Notes under the pieces: model-generated
Databases searched by the model: none
Seen by the model: only the letters and a program-made list of their open reading frames with translations
What the model was told of the DNA's origin: nothing
In this document: positions 1 to 10,898 of the stretch, one piece after another
Numbering within the stretch: the stretch's first letter is position 1
Layout: every line of letters starts with the position of its first letter
NCBI GenBank assembly: GCA_004352715.1
Contig: SCFE01000050.1
Coordinates: 1,009,349 to 1,073,348 of the forward strand
Source of the DNA: Hofstenia miamia
Lineage: Eukaryota; Xenacoelomorpha; Acoela
Reading direction: 5' to 3'
DNA: 64,000 nt
Program-made: the position numbers and the translations under genes

Positions 1-17
1 ATATATATATATATATA
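1..17. repeat. AT dinucleotide microsatellite
   Basis: Pure (AT)n run at the window edge; it probably continues outside. Confidence 0.9.
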
Positions 18-403
18 GTAGACGCGTCCTTATAACATGCTGAAATTAGGCATTATGTTCCCAATCACACTCTAAATATTTAGTCCAAATAAATGCAATG
101 ATATTTGTATAACAATCAAAATGTCAAATAATGCATTTTGACTACTTTTGGATCATATCAAATGCACTTTTACCAATTTCTTAAAAAGTCTACTGTGCTC
201 CAATATATGCGTTTTTTAGCTGTGTAATTGAATTGTGTCCCCCTATTGAGGAATTTTCAATAATATTCTACGCAATTGCAACCTAGCAATTTCATAAGAC
301 AGAAAGTGGTAACTTTTTAGATCATAGAGAGTTCATACTAAAAATTGGAACAGAGTAGTATTGAAGAAATCTGCTTTTGGAGCTGTGTAGAAAAAACAGA
401 TTT

Positions 404-765
404 TTACAAGATAAATAGCCAAGGACCAATAGGAGATTTTTGAAGTACTCCCCGACTGGTATCATACAGTGTTGATCTATGAGATCCATCTTGAGATAAA
501 ATGCTTTATTTTAAAAATAGTACATTACCCAACGTATAAAACCTGTTAGCAAATTGGATTCAATGGTTTTGTTAATCAAAACATGATGGTTTAGGGAGTC
601 AAATGCCTTTGAGAAGTCGTACTTTTATAGGAGCACAGATGAGTAAATAGGATTGTCCAGCATATCGGTGATCTTGTCAAGCAATTTTACTAAGGCAATT
701 CTAGTAGATGGTTTATTTCGGTATTCAAACTGAAAGGGATCTTGCATCAAAGTATCATGTACACC
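404..765 (-). pseudogene. LINE reverse transcriptase fragment
   Basis: Read on the minus strand, about 120 codons match the core of a non-LTR retrotransposon reverse transcriptase. A QFEYRNKPST segment (the usual fingers motif before box A) is followed by KYDFSKAFDSLNHHVL, which contains the catalytic Asp of box A, and then a degraded box B reading RGVLQKSPIGPWLF. In-frame stops interrupt it (for example directly before KYDFSKAFD). No YADD box follows before position 400, so the copy is truncated as well as decayed. It is not the same family as the LINEs at 3.5-8.4 kb. Family assignment beyond non-LTR (Jockey/CR1-like) is not possible from this piece. Confidence 0.75.
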
Positions 766-769
766 GGTG

Positions 770-2164
770 AGCGCTATTAATATTAGAAAGGAAAATCTGT
801 AGATTCGCTGAGACGCCGCCCATTGTCAAATACGAGGAACTGTTCGAGTGGCTGATGGAACAGCATGCTAATTATCATATAGGTTAGTCCAAAAAGGCAG
901 TCTTGGATTTGTATATCACATGCCGAATACCTTCTCTCCTAGTCATTTAGTGGATGTTCAGTAATGAACAACGTTTGCATGTGTCAAAGGACCTAGTAGA
1001 GAACTGCCGACTATCATCATTGTAAAACTGAAGGCGTTCCATGTATTCTGAGTCACTAAACTAGGTAAAAACAGCAAAAACTTTGGCAACAGCGTCTACA
1101 ACGCTACTGATATCTGCAAAGGAGGATAAAATCGCAGACAGATCTGTATTAGTTGTTGTGCAACGTACATCATTAATCATATCATATGCCAAGCCAATGG
1201 AACCAAATGAGTTTCCAGTTTTAATAGCACAATAAGGTTTGTTAGAAAAATGGTTTTACACATAGTTATTCTTCTCAAAGTATAACTGGGGCTTCCAGTA
1301 ACTTTACTTACAAGGAAGTCATCCAGCCAAGATTATTATAAGAGATACAGACGTAATGCTTGGGTAACATTATTAGTGCATTGTTCATGATAGAATAAAA
1401 TGAACTGGCATTGTTGTCACTGTCTTGTATATGATTAGGGACTACTATAATCACGGACTGGTGATTTCCAGTAATAAAAACAAAAACATGGCAGCAAAAA
1501 TACTTCAGCCTAGGCCAGAATTTGATGTAGCAAGACTACGTAAGTAACCAAATCAAGCAACTAGCTATTGTACAAATCTCTTGGCTCTGAAATATTTTAC
1601 TTTTTCATAATTGTAGAAACTACATTCAAATAAAATGTGGCCATTCAAAACAACATTTCAAAATTCATGATTTCATGTCATAAAAATAGAATTTTCAGGC
1701 TTTCTAGTATTAAGTGAATTATTAAAAATGGCTGAATGAGCAGAGAAATTGAGAAAAATACTAAAAAAATTGTGAAACGTAGATCACAATTTTGAGTCAG
1801 TAAATTTTCTGGGCTTGCATGTCACTTTTGTACTTTTAATCTTATTTAGTAGAGACTAAACCTAAACTTTTATAAGATTTAATAATTATATTTGAACTGT
1901 ATTCCATATTAATATCATAGTAGGAATCCGGTGAGATGGAAAGAAAGGACGGGATGGCATGAGACAGAAAAATATGTCCCATGGACAAGCATGGAAAAAC
2001 GTGGTAGTAATTAATGAGTTTTTGAAAACTAAGTTATTGAAGAACTAATTTAAACTACGTAAATCCAGATAATCATATTATAATCTCTTGTTTTGCAATC
2101 ATGCAGAGGAATTCAAAATGTATACAGAAAATATTCTTTTAATAAGATTTAAAACATATTTGTT
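770..2164. other. Gene-free stretch, nothing assignable
   Basis: AT-rich DNA without a supported gene. A minus-strand open segment near 1040-1210 reads like protein (DLSAILSSFADISSVVDAV) and could be another LINE piece, but I recognise no family. Confidence 0.4.
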
Positions 2165-3001
2165 CTAAAAAACATGCTTGTTTTTTATAAGCTTATTGTA
2201 AAACGGCAGCTGTGCTTCAATTATGCTTTTTTCTATTTCGTTGTATCTTTTCAAATCATAGACTTTGGAATCTGGCGTACATTGAAAACCAGTGCTAGTT
2301 GATGCAACATCACAAGGATGAAAAATCTCATCCATGCGGTAAAAATTTTCAGGTACAATCCAATTTTTGGGCAGCACTCCGCGAGGTAAGGAATTCCACG
2401 AGAGCATGTCTGGTGAAAAAGGTAACTTAGCAAAATCGCAAATGAATTTTGCCACAGTAAGCGAGTTTTCTGCCAAATCATTGCTATCAATTATGGACAC
2501 ATGTCTGTTATTGTTTTGCAGAAATGTATATAGATTATAAAGGGCTTCACAGAGTTTGTCTTCCTTCAATAAATCTTTAAAGGCTTTGACTACACTATTT
2601 TGGCCCTTTTTATCTTCAATGTGTAGCTTAGCTACAGAGTCCATGAAGGAAGCCGGATGCCTCGCTAACAATACATGCACAGCATTTTCAGGTATCCAAT
2701 CGTATTTCCCACTCAATGCGCTTGCAAAGTCTTTAACAACTACATTACTAACTTCATTTGCAAGTTCGATTTCTTCTTTAACTTTTTGAAACGTTGAATT
2801 AGGTACTTCTTTTACGATTCCTTCTTCCAAATATCCATCGAAATTTCTGTCATTCTTATTGCCACTTACTGCAACATAGAAACATGGCTCAAAGAATACC
2901 TTTACATTTGACAGACTGCTGAAGCATCGCAAGGCCACTGTTGATCTGTGCCGGAGTTCTGCCCAGATGAAAAGCAACGAATTCTTATTTTCAGTTGTCA
3001 T
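2165..3001 (-). CDS. Sulfotransferase-like P-loop protein, intronless
   Basis: A complete 278-residue ORF with no stop or frameshift, which is remarkable in this AT-rich window. Seen: an N-terminal beta strand and loop, LLFIWAELRHRSTVALRCF (residues about 9-27), in the place of the PAPS 5'-phosphosulfate loop (usually PRSRST). The later VLLARHPASFMDSV (about 110-123) matches the RHP-x-S 3'-phosphate-binding motif. The C-terminal half has the family's typical acidic IIDSNDLAENS and LPFSPDMLSW stretches. Known: such sulfotransferase-like proteins of about 250-300 residues occur in many invertebrates and, as fusions, in plants; substrates are mostly unknown. Inferred: transfer of sulfate to an unknown acceptor. 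No signal peptide or membrane helix is visible, so it is probably cytosolic. The first loop has Glu-Leu-Arg-His instead of the usual Pro-Arg, so activity is uncertain. The ATG at 3001 is the only start giving the full loop. A processed retrocopy is a possible alternative origin. Confidence 0.72.
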   Translation of the reverse strand: MTTENKNSLLFIWAELRHRSTVALRCFSSLSNVKVFFEPCFYVAVSGNKNDRNFDGYLEEGIVKEVPNSTFQKVKEEIELANEVSNVVVKDFASALSGKYDWIPENAVHVLLARHPASFMDSVAKLHIEDKKGQNSVVKAFKDLLKEDKLCEALYNLYTFLQNNNRHVSIIDSNDLAENSLTVAKFICDFAKLPFSPDMLSWNSLPRGVLPKNWIVPENFYRMDEIFHPCDVASTSTGFQCTPDSKVYDLKRYNEIEKSIIEAQLPFYNKLIKNKHVF

Positions 3002-3520
3002 TTCTATTGTGAGATAAAAAGTTATCTATTTCAAAGTGGCCCTAGTAATCATTTGTTAGCATCAGATTTTCAATCTTATTGCGCAAACAAAACAAAACTC
3101 TTCAGTAAATGACTATGCAAATCCAAGAATTGTTTCATTGTTAGAGACTAAATTAGTGTCCTTTATTCTATCTTTGTTTTAGATGTGTATAAGAGACATC
3201 TCAAATTTTTAAAGTCCCAGGATTTAATGTAGAAATTCTTAAGTACATAGGAAGCTAGTTCTGTTTATTAGCTGCACTTAAATCAATTTTGCATCATTCT
3301 TAAAAATGCAAAATCCATGAAAACATTAAATGAGTTTTACAATATTAAGTATCATAATGCTGGATTTTCCTAGAACACTCATTTTTGACACAGTACATTG
3401 TGAAGTGTACCTTTATTGATTGGAGACATTACTCTACTATAGAATTGCTCCAGCGTACACAGGGTTGCTGTTTTAAACAAAAATAAGTATATTTGGAAAT
3501 AAAATGTTTTATATGGTTTT
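3002..3520. other. Intergenic, with a hAT-like terminal motif
   Basis: No gene seen. Around 3462-3478 the text CAGGGTTGCTGTTTTAA resembles the ends of the inverted-repeat element at 47053-47596, so a solo end of that family probably sits here. Confidence 0.35.
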
Positions 3521-3525
3521 TATAG

Positions 3526-3573
3526 ATATCTATCTATATCTATCTATATCTATCTATCTATCTATCTATCTAT
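3526..3573. repeat. TATC/GATA microsatellite at LINE 3' end
   Basis: TATC tetramers, first mixed with ATATC, then pure. They directly abut the 3' end of the minus-strand LINE that ends at 3574. CR1/L2-like LINEs commonly end in short tandem repeats instead of poly-A, so this run probably began as the element's tail. Confidence 0.8.
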
Positions 3574-5835
3574 TTATATCCAAGCTTTGATTCCCATACA
3601 CAGCGCAAAGCGCTCTGTAAAAAAAAGAAATTGGATTTATTCAGAAAAATTTGCTGTAGGAACTGGGGGAGAGTTCCAGAGTTAATATATCTTAAGGCTG
3701 CAGGCAGGAAAGTCTTTGAGGACTTCTTATCATGAATTTCCTCCAATACGACTTTCATTCGTGTTTGACTTCTTGAAAACTTTATCCTTATATTCATTGG
3801 GTGATAATTGTCAGTATCTACTTTCATTGTATATTTCTTAAACATTTCATTGAAAGTTGCGTTGATACTTAAAATAAGTTCACACTTATTTAACTTAGCT
3901 ATTTTTGCATACAATTTAATAGGTTTTCTTAAGTTCTTCCGATTTTTGTCCGTTATTCCAGGAACCCAAACTACAGATGCATACAAAACAATTGGTAGAA
4001 TGTACGTTTTAAAAATTAGCCATTTCCTTTTTCGCATTAGAAATTCGATGAAGAACTTCAGGCTAAGTATGCACCTAAACGCTTTTTAGTGACAGCATCT
4101 ACCTGCTCGTTTCAAGGAATGTCTTTGTTTACTGTAATTCCCAAGTATTTCGTTTGATTAACAGAGGGAAACTTAAGATCACGTATTTGCTAATTTTCCT
4201 TACCACTGATAACAATTTTGGATTTTTAATATTATGATGTGCACAAGATACTACTACCGATTTATTCTGATTTATGATTAGATTATTCTCTTTTGATAGT
4301 CTTAATACATCACCAATATTTTCCTCTGTTTGCGACACATCTTTAATTTACGACTTAGTAATTATACTACTAATACATGTATCATCTCAATATTTCACAA
4401 TATCGGACTTTGTAGGATATGATAAAGAGTTTGTACAAATATCATCTGTAAGATGTATAAATAATACATCCGACAGAGATCCCCCTTGAGGTACTTCTAC
4501 AATTAGTGGTATCTTTTCTGTATAAGCATCGTTTCGAATTCTTATGCATTGAGTAAAGTCAGCTATGTAATTTTGTACCCACCTAGCCATCCATCACGAA
4601 CGTAAGCACAACTCATTCACGATTCGATTTTGTAGTACCATGCCAATTTCACGATCGTTGTGTCTTTGCAGTTGAATGCTGAAGCCACTTTATCAATAAA
4701 GTATATTAATGCATCCGTAGTTGACCGGTCCTGCTTATATGCAAATTGTTTGGGGTCAGAAACAGAGATCCTTAGCATACAATTGAACCACAATAGAGTG
4801 TAAACACCAAGCCGCAACAGGTGTTATCGTCACAGGTTTAAAATGCTTACAGTTGTTTTTACCGGGATTAGCACGCAATTTGGGTATAGGAACTACAATA
4901 GCCGATTTCCATTCAGTAGGATAAGATAGTTCTGATATACATTTTTGATATATATATATTTATAAGGTTTACAGAGATCATTAATAAATCGCCTAAAAAT
5001 CCATTATGGCAGCTCAGTCTTTCTTTGAGAGGTATTTTATTTAACCCGTTTAAATACATTCTTTACCATAGATTCCCTTACTATTGGATCATACTGAACT
5101 ACAGGTATTTCATCAAATACTCTCATCATAACACTTGTGACAATTTTCAGGTTGTAAAACTTACATTCAAATTATGCGCCTCATTCCTAGTTAATTTCAT
5201 TTTCGTTGCTCTTGGCTTCAACCGCTTCTTCATTTCCATGTAAATTTGTTCCGTTTTTGAGGCTCTAAACCTCTCTTTGACGTTGCGTCTTTACATGGTC
5301 ATTTATTTTTCTTTGTAAAACGTCAAGGTCATGCCTTCTGCGCAACTTAATTAGTTGGTTTTTACAATTAAGCATTTTTGTCAGTGTTGCATCTTTAATA
5401 ATTCCATTGTTCTTCATTCTAGGCATTTTAGAAATTTTACACATTCTTAGTAATTTTATCATTTCAGAATCAATTACCCGTATCTGTTCATCTAAGCTAC
5501 AATGGTTCTCTAACAGTTTATCCCAATAGATATCTTTCATCATATTCTCCATTTTATCTGTATTTATGTTGTTGATGTCAAAATCTCTACAAGGATAGTG
5601 GACCTTATTATAACTTAAAACTTTGGAACCAATGTGACCGACATATGATACAGAATATTGCTTCTTGCAATTGGTGGTTCCATATGAAATTCATACATAA
5701 ACTTGTCCGAAGCATACGCAATGTCAATTTGACTTTTATTGGGTTAAAAAGTAGGTTCATTAAGGCAAAATTATATTTCTTTCAAAAATTTCTGATTAGC
5801 GTCCTCGAGAAGAAAGGTATATGCATTATTATATT
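3574..5835 (-). pseudogene. CR1-like LINE copy A (EN end, RT, C-terminus), decayed
   Basis: Going 5' to 3' on the minus strand: the end of an APE-type endonuclease (EDANQKFL, then NKSQIDIAY, about 5830-5640); a linker (5552-5265); reverse transcriptase with PTEWKSAIVVPIPK (about 4900), QFAYKQDRSTTDALIY (about 4750), a box A decayed to KLAWYYKIES, box B VEVPQGGSLSDVLF (about 4490), and box C reading KY-stop-DDT (about 4390); the thumb (4338-4129); and the C-terminal domain with KTYILPIVLYASVVWVPG (4037-3570). Frameshifts separate the blocks and the YADD box carries a stop, so it cannot make enzyme. The 3' end has a GC-rich hairpin (GCGCTTTGCGC) followed by GATA repeats, as in CR1/L2 elements. 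Confidence 0.85.
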
Positions 5836-7500
5836 GCCTATATAATAGAGAAATTACAAAACTCTGGTATCATCGGAATACGTTATTATATCTATATTTG
5901 GGTAATTAGAAATATTTGAATTGATTTTATCCGTGTATACTGTAAAAAGTGGACCACTAAGTAGTGCTCCTTGTGGAACTCCAACAAATACATTTTGCTC
6001 TTTTGTTCTGTTATTTATTCCGAATTTGGCACATTGTTTGAAATTGAAAAATAAATGAAAAATACAAAAGAATCTAAAATTCTTCCAATCATTGGTTTTA
6101 CTGCTATTGGTAGAAAAACTTTAGCATCTTTTACTTCAGTGATTCCAGATCTTTTTGGTATTGGTGTTATTTAGGCATGTTTCCAATGATCAGGATAATC
6201 GTAGCATTCAAATGAATAATTAAATATTTGGGAAAATGGCGTTGATAATTCCTTACTGCATATTTTTAACAGCCAATTTGGCATTTGCGAATTCCCAGGC
6301 GCAGAACAAACTTTCGAAATACTCTACAAACATCTATCATCAAAATGTTGATCATTGAATTTTGTAAAATTATTATTTAAGTTATTTGCTTTATTTAGAT
6401 CAATTTTAAGATTCATTCGATAGTTCAATTTTCTTTTTATTTCAGATTGAAATTCGTGTTTGGTTAGGTTTGAAACATGGCCTTTTCGTAATTTCTTATC
6501 TAAATTTGTTATTTCTTTTTGCAATTGGTTTCTTAAAGATTTATTATTAATTTTATTAGCCCTCAGTTTATTTCTAACAAGTGTTGCAAGTTTCTCACCT
6601 CTAAGTCTAGTATGTGACATAGTTCTATATTTAAACTAGCTTCTGCATTTTTTCATAGTGAATGAAACATATTCTTCAATTACTTGTGCTTGGTTTGTGA
6701 TATCATATTAGTAAAAAGTTCTGTCCAATTTGTTTTTAGTAATTTATATTTTAGTCTTTCAATATCATAATCATTATAATATTTTCAAATGATTCTCTTT
6801 CTTGAAATTTTGTTTGACATTTGTAAAGTGGTTTAATCTCTAATGAATGACTTTTCCAATAGGAGTGAGAATTTCACATTTATATTCATTAATGTTTGTA
6901 ACATACATTGTATCAATTTGGCTTTTTAATGGCATAAATATTGGAAAATTTACTAGATTTGTTAACCCTAATGCTTCTGCACATTTGAGTATTTTTTGAT
7001 TTGCATCTCCACAGAAGATGCTAAGACGTCTAGGATATTTCTTAATGGAATAACTTACCTGCTTTCTTAGTTCTTTTTCCATTGCTCTTTTACTTCTCTT
7101 CGGTGGGCAGTATATATTTATCATCATAATGTCTGTATAATTTGATGGAAGATAAGTTGGTCTACACTTAACTGCTAGTAGTTCAATATTCGGAGAAGAT
7201 AGTGCAATTAAGATTTTTGGAAAATGATAACTGTAATCTTGACTTATATATGTAAGTAAACCACCTCTCCATTTTCTTGAAATTTATTAATATCTCTATC
7301 ACTACGTATTATATGATATCCTGGAATATGTACAGCAGCATCAGGGATTTCATTGTTTAGCTTAGTTTCTTGTAATGCGATAGCACCATAATTATTTTTA
7401 ACAATTTTTTCAAATTCTATAAATTTTGATAAGCATCCATTGATATTTTGACCGAAAAGTTGGAAAAATTGGCTTTGTAATATTTTTATTTTTAATGCTT
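5836..7500 (-). pseudogene. CR1-like LINE copy B, ORF2 (endonuclease and truncated RT)
   Basis: Minus-strand remains of an ORF2. The APE endonuclease is well preserved at 7455-6840: GQNINGCLSKFIEF, then ALQETKL with the catalytic Glu, IIRSDRD, RGGLLTYIS, IYCPPKRS, IFCGDAN and KSQIDTMYV. One frameshift lies near 7265. A basic linker follows (6620-6324). The RT then shows PFSQIFNYSFECYDYPDHWKHA, a stop, TPIPKRSG and KPMIGRILDS. The fingers and box A are missing: the text jumps to FVGVPQGALLSGPLF and ITYSDDT (about 5890). The copy breaks off at about 5840, where copy A's endonuclease begins. Internal deletion plus stops make it non-functional. Confidence 0.82.
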
Positions 7501-7639
7501 AGTTTCAGTTTAATATTGTTGTAGTTACACTTTGTCAGTCACATTTGTGAAACTTCAATTTTGTTCCAACTATTTCCAATGCGTTTATTATATAAATTTG
7601 ATTATAAACTCTTAAATTTTTGCTTTGTTCTTCTTCAGT

Positions 7640-8390
7640 TAGTTGTTTTCGTTTTTTTAAACTAGCATTTTCTTGTAATTGCTCTTCTTTATTCTATCCT
7701 CGTGATATATATATATTGAATAATTAAAAGGATTGTCATCTTTAAATTTATTAGCATTTATTAAAATTCTTTTAGCTAAAATCGGTTCTTTCATTCTTAG
7801 CAGAATTGATCTACTAGTTTTTCCATTTAAATTGTATTTACCAACTCTATATACATCAGATATGTGATTTTCATTTAAGTTTTCACCACCTAATAGAGTA
7901 ATTAATTTGAGCACTGTTGCTTTTTCTTCTTCTATTCTTTCTGATTTTTTCATTTTTTGACTTTTAGGAATCCTTTTTATTCTCACTTCATATGATAATT
8001 TGTCTATTACACTGGAATTATTGATGTTATTAGGGACCTTTTCATTTACCACGTATCTATAGATTTTCAATTCACTGACAGCATTTTGAACAGTTTCATT
8101 TATTTTTTCGACGTATTTCACTATATGTTGTGATTTTTTAGAGTATCACTACAATTTTCACATATCCATATAATGCGTCCTTTCAATGTTCCGTTTTTTC
8201 ATTTATAAGTTTACTTGCATGAATATTAATTCCAATGCAGTTTGTATGATACATCTTAATGCATCTTCCACATAATTTTTTCTTCTTTTGATCTAATTTT
8301 GCATTTACAATCTTCGCATGTATTTTCTGTTGTGTAGCATTCCTTTGTACATTTTGAGCACATAGTATGATTACTATGGTTTATAAGCGT
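7640..8390 (-). pseudogene. CR1-like LINE copy B, ORF1 with PHD finger
   Basis: Minus-strand ORF1 upstream of the endonuclease. A zinc-binding PHD-like finger comes first (8380-8140): TMCSKCTKEC, KLCGRCIKMYHTNCIGI and WICENC supply the Cys/His ligands, with two frameshifts between them. A 154-residue open segment follows (8121-7657), ending in VYRVGKYNLNGKTSRSILL and AKRILINANKFKDD. This matches the nucleic-acid-binding C-terminal part common to LINE ORF1 proteins (R-x-GK ... R-x-I-L ... IL-x-NA). ORF1 proteins with a PHD finger are known from CR1/L2-group LINEs. It sits in the expected place and order relative to ORF2. The 5' boundary of the element is unclear because unrelated repeated sequence starts just above 8400. 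Confidence 0.75.
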
Positions 8391-8532
8391 ACTTTACCTT
8401 TTACCACAGTTGTAAAATCCGTAAATTGTAAATAATTAATGTTTCTAGATTGCGAATATAATGTGTTGAAAAAATTCCAACAATTTATCGATTTGAAATT
8501 CTTTTTCATATATGAATAATTTACTTCCAGCT

Positions 8533-8979
8533 TTAGGACTTCTGCCAATTTAGGAAAATTTGTATTAGTTTCATAGCATATAAGCTTAATGAGTTTAACC
8601 ATTTCATTTTTTGATTGAATGTCATTACAAAGTTTCCGACTTTTATCAATGTTAGTATAGGACTCTTTTTCATGTAACTGAATTTTTCATTCCTTATTTC
8701 ATCAAATGTATGATTTACAAATACTGCCAAGAATTCAATTGTTGGTATAAGATCCTTTTTAATCATGAGATTCTCAAATGTCTGAATTATATTGTTATGA
8801 GGGAACTTAAAGAGACTATCTGGTTGTTTCTTTGTCATCAAAACATTGTGAATGAACTTCCTCAATGTTGTATTTAGAGTTGCAAGTAAGGACTGATCGT
8901 CCTGAGAAGCCTTCTCAATGATTGCCTTAACTGAGTTATAACGAGGTTGATACATAAATAAATGACAACAAAAATGCAA
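8533..8979 (-). pseudogene. Unknown repeated coding segment X, copy 1
   Basis: A 148-codon open reading frame without a family I recognise. Its core runs from SVKAIIEKASQDDQSLL through TLRKFIHNVLM and IEFLAVFVNHTFDEIR to YMKKSPILTL. A second, clearly diverged copy lies at 12060-12440. Between the copies many changes are conservative (for example IIEKASQDDQ versus IIDTASEDDQ), suggesting both descend from a translated protein. It neighbours Penelope and hAT remnants and may be part of a mobile element or of a small gene family. An exon-like fragment of a host gene cannot be excluded. Confidence 0.45.
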
Positions 8980-9199
8980 AGTAATATAATCGACGTACGT
9001 TTCTGCAAAGGCTTTTCAAGACCTACGTCTTTGGTTTTCCGAGAGCTTGTTTTTGAAGTTTTCTAGACCATCCTTCATTTGATTAGAAGTTTATTTTATA
9101 GATTTTAAATTCTTGATTCCAAAAGTATAATTGTTATGTAATTATAGCACTTCCACCAATTTAGAAAACGAAGAAATATTATTAATTAGCACCATAAGT

Positions 9200-9880
9200 T
9201 TGTTTGCTTTGAATCCTGTCTTCAAGGTATCTAGCAACTTACCATGTTCATGTACCATGTCTTGAAACTACCAATAGTTTATTTAATGAAGGTTGCGAGC
9301 ACCAAATTATGCGTTTTAAAAATTTAATACTTTCGCAATATAGTTTAACAGCCTTTCGTAAATTGTCTTTTAAAATTTTCACTTTTACCGAAAACATATG
9401 GCCATTCTTTATTCTTGATTGAATCAATAAACAATTTATATTGTCTGAAAAGAACAGATTTCCTATATCAATGATGTAAAGAAATTTGTAGCAATAGATA
9501 TGAATTCGCTTGTGTGAGAACACATCCTTGCAAAAGGTCAACAACCTGCCTTTAATTATACTGTATTTCACTACATCACGATGATCTAAATTCGGCCGGA
9601 TAATCGACAAATCTGACGTTTTCTTAGTGAAACTCCTGTCACTGGTTCTCCAGTCCTTTGCTTTATTAGGATGTCAAGAAAAATGGTTTTATCTTTGGAT
9701 ACTTCATGTGTAAATTTAATGTTTTTATGAACTTCTTTCAGATCATCTATCATTAATTTTGCCATATTTTTATCATGCAAAATACAAATTATGTCGTCTA
9801 AATATAGTTGCAGTGCGTTGTCCAGATAATTTGCAAGTGTATATTGTTTCAGGCATATAAACCCATCGGTTAGTTATTGA
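9200..9880 (-). pseudogene. Penelope-like element RT fragment, copy 1
   Basis: Minus-strand codons give YLDDII (the metal-binding RT box, normally R-Y-V-D-D), then HKNIKFTHEVSKDKTIFLDILI and a basic VSLRKR. This order (YVDD, then N-I-x-F-T-x-E, then FLD) is diagnostic for Penelope-like reverse transcriptases. It continues after a frameshift into SIIRPNLDHRDVVKYSIIKG (about 9605-9540), corresponding to the family's HP-x-x-x-K-x-x-I segment. The upstream RT fingers and the GIY-YIG domain are absent here. Copy 2 at 12640-13240 preserves slightly more. Confidence 0.75.
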
Positions 9881-9892
9881 ATTGTATCATCA

Positions 9893-10138
9893 ATGTCTTC
9901 TCAAAAAGATATAGGAAAGCCTATTGCATCAAATTCAGCTCGAGTGCATTTATCAATAAAAACTGGTGTTACATCACACGTATTCAAAGCATTTCGTCTG
10001 ATCCACATTGATGGTGCTATATCCTCAATTCCTGAAACTGCTTCTGCTCTCGTTGCAGAAAAGTATGTCTTATTTTGTGGAAATTTTAGTTATGCACCTA
10101 GCAATGAAATCTCATTTCACAAGTATCTAAAAATATAG
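9893..10138 (+). CDS. Small ORF upstream of hAT pieces, copy 1
   Basis: An 81-codon ORF beginning MSSQKDIGKPIASNSARVHL, present almost unchanged at 13245. I recognise no family. It lies just upstream of hAT transposase pieces on the same strand, so it may be the 5' part of that element, possibly overlapping the region of a BED zinc finger. The four amino-acid-changing differences visible between the copies give no sign of selection. Low confidence that it is translated. Confidence 0.3.
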   Translation: MSSQKDIGKPIASNSARVHLSIKTGVTSHVFKAFRLIHIDGAISSIPETASALVAEKYVLFCGNFSYAPSNEISFHKYLKI

Positions 10139-10259
10139 TAATAATATGGAATAACTTTTAATTTTAGGTTTCCACTATTTCTTCAACAACTGGCACGGAT
10201 CACCTTAAAAAACTTTTAAATATTTATAAGAAAATCTGTATAACTCGATGCAACAGTTA

Positions 10260-10898
10260 AATGTACTACAAATTAACAGGCAAGCTACAGATTTCACAGC
10301 GAAAGGCGCAGCTTTAAGAAGTATAAAGCAGCACTTGTGGTTCATGGATATCGCATCTTTCGTTCGGTGGAAAACAAAGGTCTGACACTGCTTCTTCAAA
10401 CGTACATTGACATTGCTGCTGTGCATGGTCGTTTTGACGTCAAAATTGCTTCACCCAGCGAAGGCAACTCAGATGCCAATTTTTTGCGGTCGCAATACAA
10501 AAGCTACACATGTTGAAGCACTAGTATATCTTTTATTTCCCCTTAAATATGCTCTAAATATGTTAATACATTAGTAATGCTCAATCTAATTGTATATATT
10601 GATGTAAAACTTAATTGCCAATTTAGTCTTGTCAAGTAATTTCTGCTATAAAAGAGAATTTTAAAGAACAAATTCAGACTGATGCGGTTTCCGCAACCAC
10701 TGATGTGTGGACTGATGATAATAGGAAGCTAAGTTTCTTAGATGTCCCGTTGTTTATGGATTTCATCGGAGTACTGCTTGGTGTTGAACACTTTGATACC
10801 GTCCCTCACACAGGAGAAGCTATCTTCAAACGTGTTGCTAAACTGTGTAGTGTGTATGACTTAGAAATGGGTAATGCAGCCTTAACAACGAATAGAGA
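10260..10898 (+). pseudogene. hAT transposase gene, copy 1, cut by gap
   Basis: The same hAT coding blocks as in copy 2: FRSVENKGLTLLLQTYID (about 10360-10410), then after a presumed intron TTDVWTDDNRKLSF (about 10700) running to ALTTNR at the start of the N block. WTDDN holds the first catalytic Asp of hAT transposases. The gene is truncated here by missing sequence and not necessarily in the genome. Confidence 0.75.

Larger units (their letters stand above)
9014..10898. repeat. Large direct repeat, copy 1 (ends at 1000-N gap)
   Basis: Starts at TTTCAAGACCTACG and runs to the edge of the N block. The same sequence starts again at the first base after the gap (11899) and continues past the point where copy 1 stops. 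Identity by eye is very high, with scattered single-base differences. Copy 2 has two extra segments, 12059-12530 and about 60 bp near 13640-13700. Confidence 0.9.
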
